In this document: one piece after another, positions 4,668-5,004 of the stretch
How positions within the stretch are numbered: position 1 is the stretch's first letter
Layout: every line of letters starts with the position of its first letter
DNA from: Nanobdellati archaeon
Lineage (GTDB): Archaea; EX4484-52; JAADEF01
Reading direction: 5' to 3'
Assembly: GCA_015521505.1 (NCBI GenBank)
Contig: WAOB01000102.1
Location: forward strand, 1 to 5,004
DNA length: 5,004 nt
Notes under the pieces: generated by a model
Database searches by the model: none
The model's input: only the letters and a program-made list of their open reading frames with translations
What the model was told of the DNA's origin: nothing
Translations under genes and position numbers: made by a program

Positions 4668-5004
4668 ATGGCTAAGAAGCTTTACTTTGCTTATGGACCT
4701 AATATGGATTTGAAGCAGATGGAGGGAAGATGCAAGGATAGTAAGTTCATAAAGGTAGTTTTTCTTAAAGGATATAGGTTTGTTTATGACGGCTATTCAA
4801 AAATGAGAAATGCAGCAGTAGGGAACATTGTTAAAGATGATCATAGTATAGTGTATGGTGCTTTGTTTGAAATACAGAGAGGATGAAAAAGCATTGGATA
4901 TATATGAGGGATATTCTTATGCATATTGAAGGCAACACTTATAAAGCAATGGTTTATTACAGATCACCAAAACCCTTAGGTAAGCCTTCTAAAGAGTATA
5001 GAGA
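4668..5004 (+). pseudogene. Gamma-glutamylcyclotransferase-like gene, frame-disrupted and cut by the window edge
   Basis: The start 'KLYFAYGPNMD' is the hallmark of the gamma-glutamylcyclotransferase (AIG2-like) fold, which releases 5-oxoproline from gamma-glutamyl peptides. The family motif YGSN reads YGPN here. The opening frame gives 72 residues and stops at TGA 4884-4886. Homology continues in the next frame from about 4876: 'REDEKALDIYEGYSYAY', containing the conserved 'LDxYEG' with the expected catalytic Glu. That frame stops at TGA 4927-4929. Homology resumes in the third frame from about 4922: 'EGNTYKAMVYY' and 'GKPSKEYR', matching the family's C-terminal part. Both displacements are equivalent to +1, meaning one extra base or two lost. 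The first can be explained by loss of one AG in the AGAGAG run near 4876. A 72-residue product would lack the catalytic Glu. The gene starts four bases after the nth stop. It is either a decaying gene or carries assembly errors. Confidence 0.75.

Noticed and set aside
4870..4930. Programmed ribosomal frameshifting in the cyclotransferase-like gene
   Set aside because: Two shifts would be needed within about 45 bases, with no slippery heptamer, pseudoknot or rare-codon stall that I can see. Mutation or assembly error is simpler.
4936..4947. CACTTATAAAGC resembling a TATA box or half of an NrdR box
   Set aside because: It lies within the coding remnant of the cyclotransferase-like gene, lacks the palindromic partner of an NrdR box, and has no downstream gene start in view.
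1..5004. CRISPR array, tRNA or rRNA gene, insertion sequence, attachment site
   Set aside because: I found no regularly spaced repeats, cloverleaf, transposase-like protein or terminal inverted repeats on either strand.

Overview
The window looks like a stretch of an AT-rich archaeal chromosome. The evidence is a UPF0147 protein (an archaeal family), an archaeal-type threonyl-tRNA synthetase editing domain, an archaeal-type RqcH/NFACT protein, an 'SSRT'-type endonuclease III, TATA-like boxes about 25-27 bases upstream of probable transcript starts, one probable leaderless gene, and Shine-Dalgarno sites of the GGTGAT/GAGGTG type elsewhere. Arginine is written almost only as AGA/AGG. Low GC, compact spacing and free-standing or fused domains would fit a small-genome (DPANN-like) or thermophilic lineage, but the window does not fix the taxon.

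Layout: (1) 2-373, the 3' part of an unrecognised gene, possibly nuclease-like. (2) 430-891, nrdR, a zinc-ribbon/ATP-cone repressor of ribonucleotide reductase genes, probably leaderless. (3) 892-1067, a convergent intergenic region with a weak hairpin and T-runs. (4) 1068-1334 on the minus strand, a UPF0147 protein. (5) 1335-1435, a compact divergent promoter. (6) 1436-5004, a tight same-strand cluster: a stand-alone ThrRS editing domain, rqcH, a DUF123(GIY-YIG-like)-endonuclease III fusion, and a frame-disrupted gamma-glutamylcyclotransferase-like gene that runs off the window.

How the genes may work together: the first two genes of the cluster are both translation quality-control factors. 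The editing domain should hydrolyse Ser-tRNA(Thr), and RqcH handles stalled nascent chains on 50S subunits by adding alanine-type tails. They are 11 bases apart and probably co-transcribed. The third gene is a DNA-repair glycosylase/lyase with an extra nuclease-like domain, so the cluster pairs protein- and DNA-damage control. That link is inferred from gene order only.

The most notable points are the free-standing editing domain next to rqcH, the DUF123-Nth fusion, unusual residues in RqcH, a bacterial-style NrdR with different arginine codon use, and two displacements in the same direction in the terminal cyclotransferase gene. I found no CRISPR array, tRNA, rRNA or insertion sequence.
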